From NCBI GenBank assembly GCA_016648135.1, contig JADDOH010001524.1, forward strand, positions 104,755 to 168,754: a stretch of DNA of 64,000 bases. Reading direction: 5' to 3'. Position 1 is the first letter of the stretch, and each line of letters opens with the position of its first letter. The notes beneath the pieces are model-generated. The model had not been told where the DNA came from. It made no database searches and saw only the letters and a list, made by a program, of their open reading frames with translations. The translations under genes and the position numbers were made by a program. Source of the DNA: Agrypnia vestita. Its lineage: Eukaryota; Arthropoda; Insecta; Trichoptera; Phryganeidae. This document shows positions 46,342-58,078 of the stretch, piece after piece.

Positions 46342-48185
46342 ATGAAATCTGCAAAATATCTGCTTCTGTTGGCGCTCATAGTTTTCGAAGTCTGCTCTGA
46401 AGAGATTAAGGAGGAGAAACCAGGCCACAAGAAGGCCTACAGCGAGAAACCTACAAAGATATTATTTGGATCAGGTGAGACACACTGTTTTGATTTTCAA
46501 TCTCAGCAACGGGTAGCGGAAGTATGTCAAATGAAGACAACTTTGCGTAATAACTCAATATAAAACGTAGGTTATTATGATATTTACAGAGTTAATAGAA
46601 GTTGCCAGCTCATATTTAGAGTCGTACAAGGACGTCCCGTAGGCAAGTAAGGCGGTGTTGTTATATTGGATTTAAAACATATAAGTATGTATTAGAATTA
46701 TCGAAAAGCGGAAAATAATCATTAAAGGCCACTTTTAGAGTCTGTTTCTTAAAATTTCCAAATGTGCTGTAAAAAAAATATGTTGGGAAAATGAAGAAGA
46801 AGGAACAATGAGCAAAGCCCATAAAAGTATGCTGTAAAAATTTGGCAAAGGACAGCAGCATTGCTCAGAAATGGACAAGGATCATAAAATAACACAATTT
46901 CAAAGGACAGCATGATTTAAATGCTAAATCGACGATAATAGTGATTCTACATTGAGACATCCTAAGAATTTTCCCGGGAATCCCCCACTTTTTTGCAGTC
47001 TTGAGTCCCGGGAGTTTCAGTAAATTAACGTGTTGGCTTTTTTAAACACTCATATGCCTTTATAGATTACATACAAATGTTGATCAAAAAAAAAAAAAAG
47101 ATTTTATTGATAAGCAAACAAGTCTCATTTCCCAGGAGGTCCCGGGACCATAACATTATCACGTCTCGAGTCCCTTGAAAAAGCTGAGACTTCAGAATCC
47201 TTAGTTGTCAATGATGCTGCCAAATCCACCAAAATTATCAAGATGTTTATGATTATGATTGTGTGTGGATTAATTTGAAATACTTTTGGGCTTTTTTCTC
47301 ATTTAAATTACAAAATTTGAATCATAAAGAAATATTAGGGGAATGATAAAAATAGTATTTTACACCTCAACAGGCCAAGTGGCCCATTATTAAGCATAAT
47401 TAAGACACATCACATAACATCAGGCTTGAGTAAATCACATAGATTAATTGTGACCTCACCGGGAATTAAACCCGGAGCCCTCGGTGTGAGAAGCCAGTGT
47501 CATACCTACTGGGCTAAGAAGGTCATTCTAAAATATGCTATATAAAAGGTCGATATTTTAACTGGTTACTCATGGTACAATTATTTGAGATTTGTATCAG
47601 ATTGTATCGATGATTGGTAACTGATTTTTCACAATTTAATGGACAACTATCAGCACTAGATAAGAGTTATATTTCAGTTACCCATCATTGATACAATCCT
47701 CAAATAACTATACCATGGCCATCACTATGTAGTGGTGTCCAAGGACTTAAATTCTAAGGGGACGCCAAATTGGCATTTAAAAAAAAATACAAAAATAAGC
47801 AAAAAGCGCATTTTGACAGTATATTATGCCAAACTGCTTCTTTAAGAATTCTATTTTTTTAAATGCATCCATTTTGATCCCTGTTCTAACCACGAGTGTG
47901 ATGTCATCAGTATAATCTTTCATTGAAATCTTAAAATTGGAAAACTAATTTTACGTAAAACATTTTTTATCAATTTTAGGTAATAAATGCAAGGATGCAC
48001 AGTCAAAAGAAAAGGATCACAAGGGGATATTTTCCTGGCTAATCAAGGATTGCCCAAACAAGCCAGCTCAAACAGAAAAACCGCTGTTTAACAACGGAGT
48101 CGGGACATTACCAATACCAATGGAGCCACCGATGATCCCTGAAGACTTCCCCAGAAACCTCAAGCCATTGTTACCAGTAGAATAA
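46342..48185 (+). CDS. Small secreted protein, two exons, 112 aa, function unknown
   Basis: Exons 46342-46474 and 47980-48185, joined in phase 1 (GGA TCA G|GTGAGA ... TTTTAG|GT AAT), total 339 nt including the stop. A signal peptide is clear: MKSAKYLLLLALIVFEVCSE, with likely cleavage after CSE or the preceding Ser. The mature part is Lys/Glu-rich (EIKEEKPGHKKAYSEKP). It has two cysteines (NKC, KDC) and a Pro-rich acidic C-terminus (PIPMEPPMIPEDFPRN). A TTTCAG acceptor 3 nt before the ATG context suggests an upstream non-coding exon. AATAAA overlaps the stop and recurs at 48248. The intron holds a SINE and a MITE. I do not recognise the family; a cleaved secreted peptide or seminal/epidermal product is only a guess. 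Confidence 0.75.
47356..47524 (-). mobile_element. tRNA-like SINE, family B, copy 2
   Basis: Inverted relative of 24542-24705: CAACAGGCCAAGTGGCCC, GACCTCACCGGGAATTAAAC. In the intron of the secreted-protein gene. Confidence 0.6.
47548..47727. mobile_element. TAGTGATGG-type MITE, copy 2
   Basis: Palindromic: ACTGATTTTTCACAATTTA with matching ATTGTATCGATGATTGGTAA and ACCCATCATTGATACAAT arms. Right end GGCCATCACTA. Same family as 36879-37244 and 53845-53988. Confidence 0.65.
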
Positions 48186-48249
48186 AAATATTCATTGAAT
48201 GTTTAAAGATAAATTATAGCACACATTGAAAAGTTTCCAGCCCTAAGAA

Positions 48250-49735
48250 TAAAAAAAAAATTAACATTTTGAATAATTTTTAGAATAATTATTTTTTTAC
48301 TGTGAAATTTCAACATTGAAAATTTCAAAGTTGGAACATAGGTAGTTCTGTGAAATTTAAAACAAATCGGATGAATCAATTAGAAAGATATAAAGACATA
48401 AAAAAATCTAATCGGGATCTTAAATGTTTATCATGGCAAAATCGCTAATTATAGTTCCCTGGAGCGTAAAAGTTCCCTGTTCATATACATCCCAGTGGTA
48501 AACAAATATTTTTAATAGATATTTTTTTCTGTTTTATAACAGATATCGTTATCGATAGTAGCAAAATAATCTCATAGATACAACTGAAAAATATCAGAGG
48601 TTCTGATCTAGGTATATACATTTTACACTTATTATTATCACTTATTTGTCACTTTGTGTACTACTCGAATTCCTTTTCAGTGAAGATAGATTTAATTTTA
48701 TATTTTTCTTTCTAAAGTTTTGGTAGCCATCTTCATTCATTCATTCTTCATTGGCACTACAGCCCACTGTGAGCCTGAGCCTCCAACCGTCTTCATCATA
48801 CACTTAGAACATGCTATGGTTTAAATTTGAAAGATCAATTGACTTTCAATATACATATACCTAATCAATAATATTTTTATAATATAATTAATTTAAGAAA
48901 CCCCATGTGTTGCTGATACTTCTTGCATTAATGCAACTATTTCTGGAAAGCTTTTTTGCCTAGTGTTACATTATCATTTTAAATATAATGAAACAACATT
49001 AAATATGTGAAAATACAAATGTAAAGTTTGTGCTTGATCTTATTAGTAGCAAAGTGAAAATTTTATTTATTGAAATCCGAATAATCCACACCTGATGTAT
49101 GATATAAATAATTTAACTTGTTTCACAGTCAAACTTGGGTTATCGATGAGAATGTTTGACGTAAATTATCATTTATGCTTACATTTAATATTGTTTTTAA
49201 ATTGAACTTGATAGCTTAACCAGAAAGGTTTTACATGAAGTGTTGCAAATGTTAGCTAATATCATCAGTAGGCAGGTACCTACTTTGTTAGCGATCTTAA
49301 ATGAACAAATTAATATGTACACAGTTAAATAAAGTTTTTCTAATACATATACATACTGATAAAATAATTTGTTGTTTTTTTTTTGTCAAATTTATTTATA
49401 TTGATTTCAAGTGTTTATAATAAAAATTCAATTATCTTTCAACATCCTTTGTGAATCTTTATACATACATTTTTAGAATGCCTGTATATCTGTCAACCAT
49501 CATCATGTTGCCTCGACAACTCCTGCAAGGTCTTGGTCTCCTCAAGGATATTCCTTCATCAATCCCTACTATGAGCCATTTCTCAGCTAGCTATGAATAG
49601 CTAGCCTCTAGAGGTTACGTCTGCGCCGACTGGGGGTGGATATAACTAACCGCCATATTTGAATCGATTCCTTTCTTGACAAGTGTGTGTATAGGTCAAA
49701 CGCTGAGAGCTTTAATATGATCGTCTCATTCTGTT
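48250..49735. other. Intergenic, no gene seen
   Basis: AT-rich. 48745-48800 (TTCATTGGCACTACAGCCC) and 49540-49610 (CTCCTCAAGGATATTCC) look like degraded repeats. No supportable ORF. Confidence 0.4.
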
Positions 49736-49739
49736 ATCA

Positions 49740-50215
49740 TCTTGTGGCAGACAGGTCAAACTGAACCGCAGCGACACCTGTCAGACCAGCGGCAAAACGG
49801 ACCGGCGCATGCAGGATACCTTGCACCAGAGTCGCTTGGGGAACAAGCCCGGAGCGAGGCGAACGAGAACCAGACAGTCTTGCTGCACCCAAGGGCACAT
49901 CTTATATTCACGCACTGTGTCAGTTTTAACACCAATTACCTCGTGCATAACATTAGTTTTGAACTTACCATTTCACTTAATTGTAACAGTTTTACAATAC
50001 ATATGTACGAACTTAAGCTTGAGTTTTGTATCCACTGCAAATACCATTCGCCAGCAGCCGCGCTAGGAAAATAATTGAAAGTACGAATATAATATAATGG
50101 ACTGTGGGCTCACCAGGCGAACCGGGCGCTCGTAGAAACACCGCACATAGCCGGGAACCCCAAGCAAACCATTCATATTTGGTTTACCCGACAGCCAACG
50201 GTAGTGCAAATGAGA
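49740..50215 (+). other. GC-richer patch of uncertain nature
   Basis: Two patches (49750-49900 and 50100-50210) are much richer in G+C than their surroundings. Two overlapping plus frames (49742-50074, 49809-50066) are open, but both become low-complexity T-rich after 49920, so neither is convincing. Could be a first exon or promoter, or an old transposon. Confidence 0.3.
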
Positions 50216-50735
50216 GAAATATATATTTTTGCATTAGCCATACGAAACCTCATTGGTTGATCTACATATTTATCTTGTAACATAGGAAACTAAGCTTCAG
50301 ACAAATCGAAGTTTAGCATAATGGAAAGAATATTGTGCATTAAAGTAAAAAGTAAATTAATTTTGAAACATGTTTATTTTAAAAATATAATTTACTTAAC
50401 ACATATTTATACAATATTTTAACATATAGAAATCACTCGAGTACAATAAAAACAGTGTGGTTGATATTTTACCCATAGACTCAATACCGATATCAGAACC
50501 AGATTAATGTATTGATTATACGTCTCTAGGCATTTTTTCTTTGATATTGAATCAGTACATAAATAGATAAGGTTCGTAAATTAATATACATTTATGTAAA
50601 TATATTTTATAGTGGTATTCATTTTGAGCACGGAAGGCGGAATGGAAATTATACTTGAAATTGATTAATTTCATTAAAATATAATCTTTACAGTTGAAAT
50701 GTGGATTTTTTAAAATGAATTCATAAGCCGTGCCT

Positions 50736-51048
50736 TTACTTCTTTTTATGCATTCTTGTTAATGTATCTGACGGTTGCAAAGTGACAATACAGAAATGAA
50801 GTGCAGTAAAGCTTGGTGCTATTTTATCATATAAATAAATATCTTCTAGATTTAACAAATCAGGCGTAGCTAAATTAAACTCATTTTGTTTTAAACAGCT
50901 CTGGATCTCTTTGACACACTCCAAACATTGAAAGACATGTTTGAATGTACATATAGAAAATGTGACGACACTTTTTTGGCTTACGACCATATCTGAAAAA
51001 CGTTTGTAGTTTCCCTTGTCCCGGCGCGCAAATGCTTTATTTTTACAC
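50736..51048 (-). CDS. Possible terminal coding exon, unknown protein
   Basis: A strong acceptor (TTTGCTAACAG at 51059-51049) opens a frame entered with two bases from an upstream exon. It begins CKNKAFARRDKGNYKRFSDM and ends TLTRMHKKK, stop at 50736. The roughly 100 residues are not low complexity, contain four Cys in the middle and end in basic residues. No upstream exon could be identified, and no polyadenylation signal is obvious downstream. Unrecognised; it could be chance or a transposon-derived frame. Confidence 0.3.
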
Positions 51049-51074
51049 CTGTTAGCAAACAAAATATCAAACAC

Positions 51075-52490
51075 AATTATTAGTCGAGTTAGCGATTGCC
51101 GAGTTTAAAAGACTGCTCATATTTGAGGACTGTACAATAAATACTCATCCAAGCACGCCGCCTGCACCCAAGCTGCTATGTGTGGAACGTGAATCAAAAA
51201 TACAATTTTTCTTGCAAGAAGTACATATCATTATTTACATTTTGGTGCGATTTAACCGGTTGACCGCCCAGGAAACAAATATACATCATATTAATTTATA
51301 TTTCCCGAACCTGCTGTCTTTCTTACATTTTAGAAAAATGTTTAATAATTATCTAATTGAGATGAATTATAGAAGTCTCACAGAGACAAAACTATTTATA
51401 TGAGAAACATGTATTATACAATGACCCAGGGCTTGCAACCTGTATGAGCTGGCTTAAGTAATCACTCACTACACAATGCAAGGTTCACCAATTCATCGTA
51501 AGAAATCAAATTTTTTAATGTTGCATGTTCCAATTCTGGGAACCTTCTGTACATTTGATTGGACCACGCTAGAGACATCTGTAGTCCTTTCTCATGAAAC
51601 AGAATATGTAGATATCACAGCTAATAATGATACCTCTATATTTTCAAATAATAATCTCGCAGCGGACAAATCCAGTAATTGTGTTCTCAGAACATACGTA
51701 TAAAAATGTTGTTTGACAATCAATAAAGAAAGTCATAACCAGGCAGGCAACCGATTAATATAAAAAATATACATAAATTGTAATTTAAACATGATACAAA
51801 TGAGTATTCTGTTGAAGTATTTACAGAAATTTGTTTACTACTAACAGGGGAAGGCTGTTTTTCAACAAGGTGGGTATAAAATACATCTGATTTTGGATAT
51901 ATTATAAGATATTTGGAATATTAATGCATAAATTTTATTTGCAATTTTAAGGGATTATTTTAAAAAATAATTTATATTTATTTTGTGATACCCGAGAGGA
52001 ATTATTGAACTTATAAAAACCAAAATAAATTTGTCAATGGTAACAAGATTGAATTTACAGTGCAGATTTTGCATTGTATCGATCCAATCATCAAGGTTGG
52101 GTGCGTGCAGTCAATACGCTAAACATATTTAAAAATAAAAATATATTATTTAAAAGAAGCAAAATTAACCATCTATCTGAAAGAGTATTATTACATACGG
52201 GGAGTATAAAAGCAATCTCGGCAACATTGAGGTGTTTCTAAGATAAATACAAAAATTCTGTCATTACTAAAGGAAATTTTTTTGAAATCTACGAAGCCTA
52301 CATCTTATTGGAAATAAGTTTTTAAAAATAATTGTCACCTAGTTATCTTTTTATATACATGTAAAAATAAATGCGTAACATTTAAATATGGATATTGGTG
52401 TTTCCCACCGAATAGAGGATATTGCTCTCTTTGGTATTGTCTCACTTTAGCACGAAGTAGCCATTTTGTCACGTGACACAGCCTTGGGAG
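51075..52490. other. Intergenic; one weak plus-strand ORF
   Basis: A 75-codon plus frame (51476-51703) ends YVDITANNDTSIFSNNNLA and CVLRTYV. The composition looks protein-like in its second half and there are AG sites just before it (GCTAG, TGTAG near 51575). I cannot assign a gene. The rest is AT-rich and featureless. Confidence 0.25.
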
Positions 52491-52494
52491 TTGA

Positions 52495-52675
52495 TTGGTT
52501 AAAGTGAATATTGCTGCCTTTGCTTTTATGTGATTTGGAAACTTATTTTTGGAACATGTTTCCAAGGTATAATTTATATAAAATCTCGAATTCAGTACAT
52601 TCTTAATTATTAATCCTCGGTGACTGCATTCAAAACATTATTTTTTTGGATATTGCTGCCCTTGCTTTTATACCT
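52495..52675. mobile_element. TATAAAAGCAAAGGCAGCAATAT-type MITE, copy 2
   Basis: Shares TATTGCTGCCTTTGCTTTTA and ATAAAATCTCGAATTCAGTAC with the element at 36576-36814 and is flanked by the same end word twice (52508 and 52655). Confidence 0.55.
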
Positions 52676-52978
52676 CTCGTATATGAAAATCTGGAGAATT
52701 GTGAAAGGAATACATATTATGAGATACGAATCGAGATAGGAGTTTTATTTCATATAAATTTTAATTAAGTACAAACTGTTTCAAAGTACTGACTGCATGC
52801 CACTTTCAAGGGTTCAATCTCTTTATTGCAGACAGGCAATGCGACGCAAAATCCGTAGACCTTCACAATAGTCACAAGAGAATTCCAACCAGAAATTTAC
52901 ATGTTTATTACAGGTTTTGTACATCACAATGAATCAATTTGAGAGAATAACATAACGCGAATGAGCAAGTGTCTAAAT

Positions 52979-53478
52979 CAGTGATGGCGGACCTTTTCAG
53001 CTCGGCGTGTAAAAATATGGAAAATACCTAATCTAACTCGGCTGGCACGTCATACCTATAGTCGGCCAACGAACTGAAGGCGAGCATAAGGTATGCGGGT
53101 GCGTAAGGAATGTGCGTGGTGAGTGACTTATAGATAGTGGTATGAATCACTACACCCGCTAGAATTCGTGGAATTGATGTAGGCATGTACAGCACTAAAC
53201 AGGGGTGGCAAGCAGGTAGAGAGATGCGCGGGGGGATGAGACCCCCTATCACCGCTTTTTTGCTCACTGGCCCACTATAAGTATTACTATCGAGTTCCAG
53301 AATGGGGTACGTGTGTTTAAACTTGTATACAGCCGTTTGGCAATTGTGTGGCAAGGGTTCGTAAATATGAATGCATGCGTACAAGGCATCAGCCACAATC
53401 ACGTTTCTTTGGTAACTTGAGTTTGGTGAAGGCTGACGCGCCACCTTCGATACGCGTGTTGTAGGTTCACCATCGCTA
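52979..53478. mobile_element. hAT-like non-autonomous element (CAGTGATGGCGGACC)
   Basis: Left CAGTGATGGCGGACCTTTT; right AGGTTCACCATCGCTA, inverted copies. Flanked by an imperfect 8-bp duplication (GTCTAAAT at 52971, ATCTAGAT at 53479; 6 of 8 match). The CAGTG...GGCGNACCT end is typical of hAT elements. The 138-codon minus frame inside (53444-53028) is not convincing as protein. Confidence 0.65.
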
Positions 53479-53844
53479 ATCTAGATAATATTTGAGATCT
53501 TTCATTGTTAGTTGCGTCAACATTCACCAGTATAGATAAGGGGGTTTTGAATGGTGCTACTGTGAGAGGAATAGGAATAGCTAATGTCAGGTCAAGGTTT
53601 CATGGTCCCAGGCACTATGACACAAAACAAAGTATAGTTTTGGCACTTAAGAAAACTCCACCTGTTCACTTGTTGTAGGCTGATTCACTAATCTTTTAAA
53701 ACACTTTGCGAAGCATCGGATTCTAGCAATAACAATAGCTGTATGTCATCCCGAACTAATATTTAATATGGCTTGCCTAAGGACTTTTTGAGCTGTTGCA
53801 AATTCAATTTCCGAGAGGTCAAATTTGAAAATATGAAATATGAC

Positions 53845-53988
53845 TAGTAATGGTTATTTTAACCGGTTAATCGTGGTACAGTTATTTGTATCGATGATTG
53901 ACTGTTTGATTGCGAAAAATCAGTTACCAATCATCAATACAAATCTCAAATTATGTTTATTGTGAAACTGGTTAAAATACCATCACTA
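53845..53988. mobile_element. TAGTGATGG-type MITE, copy 3
   Basis: TAGTAATGGTTATTTTAACC to GGTTAAAATACCATCACTA; inner arms GTATCGATGATTGACTG and ACCAATCATCAATAC pair. 144 bp. Confidence 0.75.
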
Positions 53989-54006
53989 AATATGACAGAT
54001 TATTCA

Positions 54007-54268
54007 AGGCTGGACATTCGCCGCAAATGTATATTTCAGCTTTTTTTTGAAAAAGGGGGTTTTTATTATAAATTTATATCAGAATGTATATGCTAGACTG
54101 CAATTTCAACTACTTTTCACTCTCGCCATTATCACCACATACATGACAAACTCTCATTGCTCGCTTGATAATACATTCAGATTACCTGTTACACTCATCT
54201 TGAAAGAGCACGATCAAATCATAGAATACCTCAAATTTCCAACTTATAAAGTGAATGTCCAGCCTTAA
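54007..54268. mobile_element. Short piggyBac-like relative with inverted ends
   Basis: AAGGCTGGACATTCGCCGC at the left and GAATGTCCAGCCTTAA at the right. TTAA adjoins the right end; the left has TTCA. First 100 bp similar to 17229 and 40793 (GGGGGTTTTTATTAT, TTTATATCAGAATGTATA). Confidence 0.6.
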
Positions 54269-54344
54269 TGTTATCGAGAATAGCAAAACAACAGGTTTCA
54301 AGTCATACAAAGCGAGATGTTTTTTAACTCTCGATTGTGTGAGC

Positions 54345-54490
54345 GCCATTGTGCCTAGGCGGACTGTGAAGGGGGTGGGACGAGGGAGCGGACAGGAGGG
54401 TGTGTGTATGAGAGAGACGGAGGGAGGGGTCTCTATTAGGGGGGCGTCATGCTGCTGCCACCATATTCGGGGGACGTTCCACGACCTATG
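54345..54490. other. GC- and purine-rich tract of unclear nature
   Basis: AGGGGGTGGGACGAGGGAGC, GAGAGAGACGGAGGGAGG. Overlapping frames exist on both strands, none distinctive. May be a promoter or untranslated exon of a gene not otherwise visible. The following 1.5 kb (54490-56015) holds nothing I recognise. Confidence 0.3.
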
Positions 54491-56015
54491 AACAACAATA
54501 GACAGGATTAACAATAGTTTAGATTAACACCTTAGATTCTACAATATCTCATAAATAGTACAGAACAGAGTTTCTATTTGTCACTATTCAAAATATAGAA
54601 ATTCTTTACCAAATGACTAACATTTTTTAAATCTATATACATACTCATATCGACATTGGATTCATACTGCGAATATGGTATCACAAGGGATAAGCAACTA
54701 GCAACTAATACATACATAGATAACATGATATTGCTCAATGTTTGTATGTTCGTAACTCATACGCTAGACACAGGTTACACATCGCTTTGAAAATTGACCC
54801 CCAGTACTTATCCAATGGGCTTGCATTTTGCTTTACGAAGTGTGACAATTTAATTGCTACATATCATACATGTACTTGAAGCTGCTGTCATCTTCAAAAT
54901 ACTCCTTTTGTGCTTTTTTGTACACTGACTTAGACGGCGTTCCCATTTCTAAAACAAGGCAACTGCTGGCGACGACTTGGCACGACTCTGGACTTCGACA
55001 AAATTCACTACATTGTGAATTTTTGAGCTAACACTGTCAGCTGGCATTTGTACGTTCGGGACGCTCGGTGAGCCTAGTACAGGAGAACCGCGTATTTTTT
55101 ATTTTGTGTGTTCTATACAAACAAACGTCTTCTTGTAATAAAGCGCGACTTATCCTTTTTCTACTTAGACTAAGACTTTGGATCTCCGCAACTACTTTTG
55201 TACCCTCTGTGTACCGGAGCTGAGATATGTGCTCCCTAGACATATATGCGAATTTGTGTGTTTATGGGTTTTTAAAGCTTATTATTGGTTGTATCTCAAG
55301 TTTATGAATGAATGAACGAGTTCTATTCGTCGAGTAACCTCATTGGTTGTGTAAACCAGACAAAAAATCATTCAAATTATCGTCTTCAAACCGCGCAGTG
55401 ATTGTGTTATTTATGTATTAGGTGTTTTTTTTTTAATTAAAAAAGTATTAAAATTGAGTATTTTTATATTCTTCGATTGGAATTTTTATATTTAGAATGG
55501 AAATATTGAAATACAATATCTTTAATGTTGTTGCTTTCATGGTTTTATTCGATAAACATGTGCGTACATTTCTCACAATAAATTTCGTTACTTATTTTCA
55601 TAATTATTGAATAAGTAATTATTATTGAAGTAGGTATAAGTAATTATTGAAGTCTGTATATTGAGAAACCAGAAACCGCAACTTCTTAGTGATTATTGTT
55701 GATTTTTACATGAATATAAACATCATAAAAAAGTGTCTAAAAATGACTATCGTGAGCAAGATTGCGCGGCAGACAGTGTACATTCCGCGTTGAGTACGGG
55801 CAACATACGACCGGCTAAAGAGTATTTAGTTTGACTTTTTCATAATCATTTCAAAGCTTGTATTTTTTTTAAACAAGTCAAACATACTGGAATTAACTGC
55901 GGAACGAGACCATGAACCAAGAAATCACGTTAGTTCATGTCTATATATTTTGGTGGCCTACGCCTGGAACTCATTTTTTGAAATACTACTCAGTATCTTA
56001 AAAATGTTCTCAATT

Positions 56016-56275
56016 TTTCACGGCTGTTCAGAATCTTCTGTGTGTAGTTTTCTGGGATATTCTGCCGTGTATATCTGATCTCTGTGGTTGTCAATTCGGA
56101 TCCCATTGCAGGGTCCATCATCAGGGCTGATGTGATGAGTATGTGTCGATGTTAAGGTAAAGTATTGGATTGCTGTACCGAAATCAGGGTGTGACCTAGT
56201 TCGTTTTAGGTTAAGTACTGGCTTGCAATACCATGACATATCCCAGAAAACTACACACAGTAGTCAGTACTTGTC
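56016..56275. mobile_element. Long-hairpin MITE, copy 4
   Basis: TTCTGTGTGTAGTTTTCTGG at the left and CCCAGAAAACTACACACAG at the right pair. Core CATTGCAGGGTCCATCATCA is present once; the loop is filled with unrelated sequence. Confidence 0.65.
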
Positions 56276-56399
56276 ACACATACTATTGAATGTCAGTTAT
56301 ATTAGAATACATCAGAAGTATCTTTGAAATTCGTTGATCGCTTTTTTGGACAGAAAGTCTCTTTAAATTGGAATCGCCAAAGTGCCCACGCAGATATAT

Positions 56400-56830
56400 A
56401 TTACCTTTCCAATAGCTAACAACTAATTCAACTAACCTAGCAGGGGGATCTGTCACAACAAATTATATCAACCATTTAAATATATTGCAAAAGAGCATCA
56501 TAAAAACCATTTTAAAACTTCCGATCAGAACACCCTCAAAAGAGATTTTCAAATGTCTCGACGTGCCGAACATAAAACAAATTATGCCAAGAGCATTCTC
56601 TTACATCAATTTAATGACACAAAACAAAAAAATAGAACTCCGGCATATAACACGAGAGGCAGTAAAATGGTAAATAGAAATATACCAACGTTCAACACAA
56701 CTTTTTGCCAAACTCTACAACATCCTTTCTCCAACCTTCAGAAATATTAAAAAGATTGACGAGTTCAAAAAAAAGTATGGCTAAATCGAGATGATGCAGA
56801 TAAATTAAAAGGAGTATTAAAAACGACATA
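56400..56830 (+). pseudogene. LINE reverse-transcriptase C-terminal fragment
   Basis: Frames read YINHLNILQKSIIKTILKLP, then TPSKEIFKCLDVPNIKQ. After a frame change they continue STQLFAKLYNILSPTFRNIK and IDEFKKKY. Same type of segment as 20190-20728 but clearly a different family. Confidence 0.65.
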
Positions 56831-57242
56831 GAAATTTAAAGATATAAAATAAATAGGTATAAACTAGTCCGTCTCAGCACAGGAACCCCTAGTGGGGAGG
56901 ACTAACAGCACAAATATCAACAACAACATTGTATATACATACATACAATTACATTACATAATACGTTAAACTGTATCTGAATAGAACCTAATAAAAAAAA
57001 TAACTAACTCGATCGACTTGAAATTTATGCACATAAATATATACATAACTTACCAATGAAACGTTATACCAGATTTCTTTTTAGTTTATTTTCTTGATTC
57101 ATTTTCACACAATTCACCAAAATGCCGCTGCAATACTCTAAGGATATGTTATCCATGGGAAACACTTCAGGCTAACTGTGCTGATACAAACACATCTATA
57201 CTGCTGCATGACAATAGATTGATAAATGTTTAAGAATGGTTT

Positions 57243-57340
57243 TCAGGGGATTACCTCTTCCCCTGCCTCGACCGCGGCCGCGCCCCCTACCCCTCCCCCT
57301 CCCCCGTCACCTTCTCCCATCCCCCATGCCCACCAGATCT
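57243..57340. other. GC-rich low-complexity tract, coding status unresolved
   Basis: On the minus strand it is bounded by a fine acceptor (TTTTTGTTCCAG, exon start 57338) and donor (GAG|GTAATC near 57249). One minus frame encodes alternating Arg-Gly (AGG GGG CGC GGC CGC GGT). On the plus strand a TTTTCAG precedes a frame rich in Pro, Ser and Ala (SSPASTAAAPPTPPPPPSPS). Either could be an exon; nothing nearby decides. Confidence 0.35.
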
Positions 57341-57537
57341 GGAACAAAAACCAATACATACATAGATAATCAACCCTCCATAATTTTAATGGAAGTGTTT
57401 TTTTATATAGCAGGCTAATGTTTTTGAATAACTTTTTAAATCAATCGGTTTTAATAATTATGAATAAGAATCAAACATTGTTTTTTTCCACAATTTTATT
57501 TTTATGATACTTTAATTTTAAATTAAGTTATTAGTCT

Positions 57538-57625
57538 CAACTCACCTGAAGAAGGAAACAGAGGTTTCCGAAACATTAGTGTTATAAAAATAAAATAATG
57601 GAAAAAAACAGAGTTTATATCTTAT
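57538..57625 (+). repeat. Retroelement tail-like stem, copy 3
   Basis: CCTGAAGAAGGAAACAGAGG with GTTTCCGAAACATTAG; same plan as 60640-60725. Confidence 0.45.
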
Positions 57626-58078
57626 TCATAATCATTAATAATGGATTTTCTCAAAGTAAACGCCAACTCATTTAACTACTTATCGATCAGTTTTAATAAT
57701 TTTGTTACATTTCTTCAATAATTTCAAATTTACTTTGTGGCTTTATTTTAATAAGAGCTTTATGTTAATTGATAACTCAACATACTTTAGTGCCAATGGT
57801 CCCTTATTCCGGATACAATGTATACTAAAATTAAAATTGCAAATGTGGACGTAAACAATATATAAACATAAGTGGTGGAAGTGGATAATAGAGGGGGGGG
57901 GAACTAATTAGGAACTACTGTGAAAACAAATTTAAAAGGTGACTGTTTGCAAAAAAGGATTTGGTTACTAAAGGACATACCCTTAAGCTAGAAATAAGAA
58001 AATAAAAAAAAGAATAAATACTTCATTATATAAATTTAATATCAACTTTTTTACCAAAATGAAAGACATGTTGCATAT

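Noticed and set aside
53028..53444. 138-codon minus-strand ORF
   Set aside because: Lies wholly inside the hAT-like element 52979-53478, has no splice or family signal, and is best explained as chance openness of the repeat.
54182..54514. 110-codon minus-strand ORF
   Set aside because: Half lies in the piggyBac-like relative 54007-54268, the rest in a purine-rich tract; no coherent protein signal.
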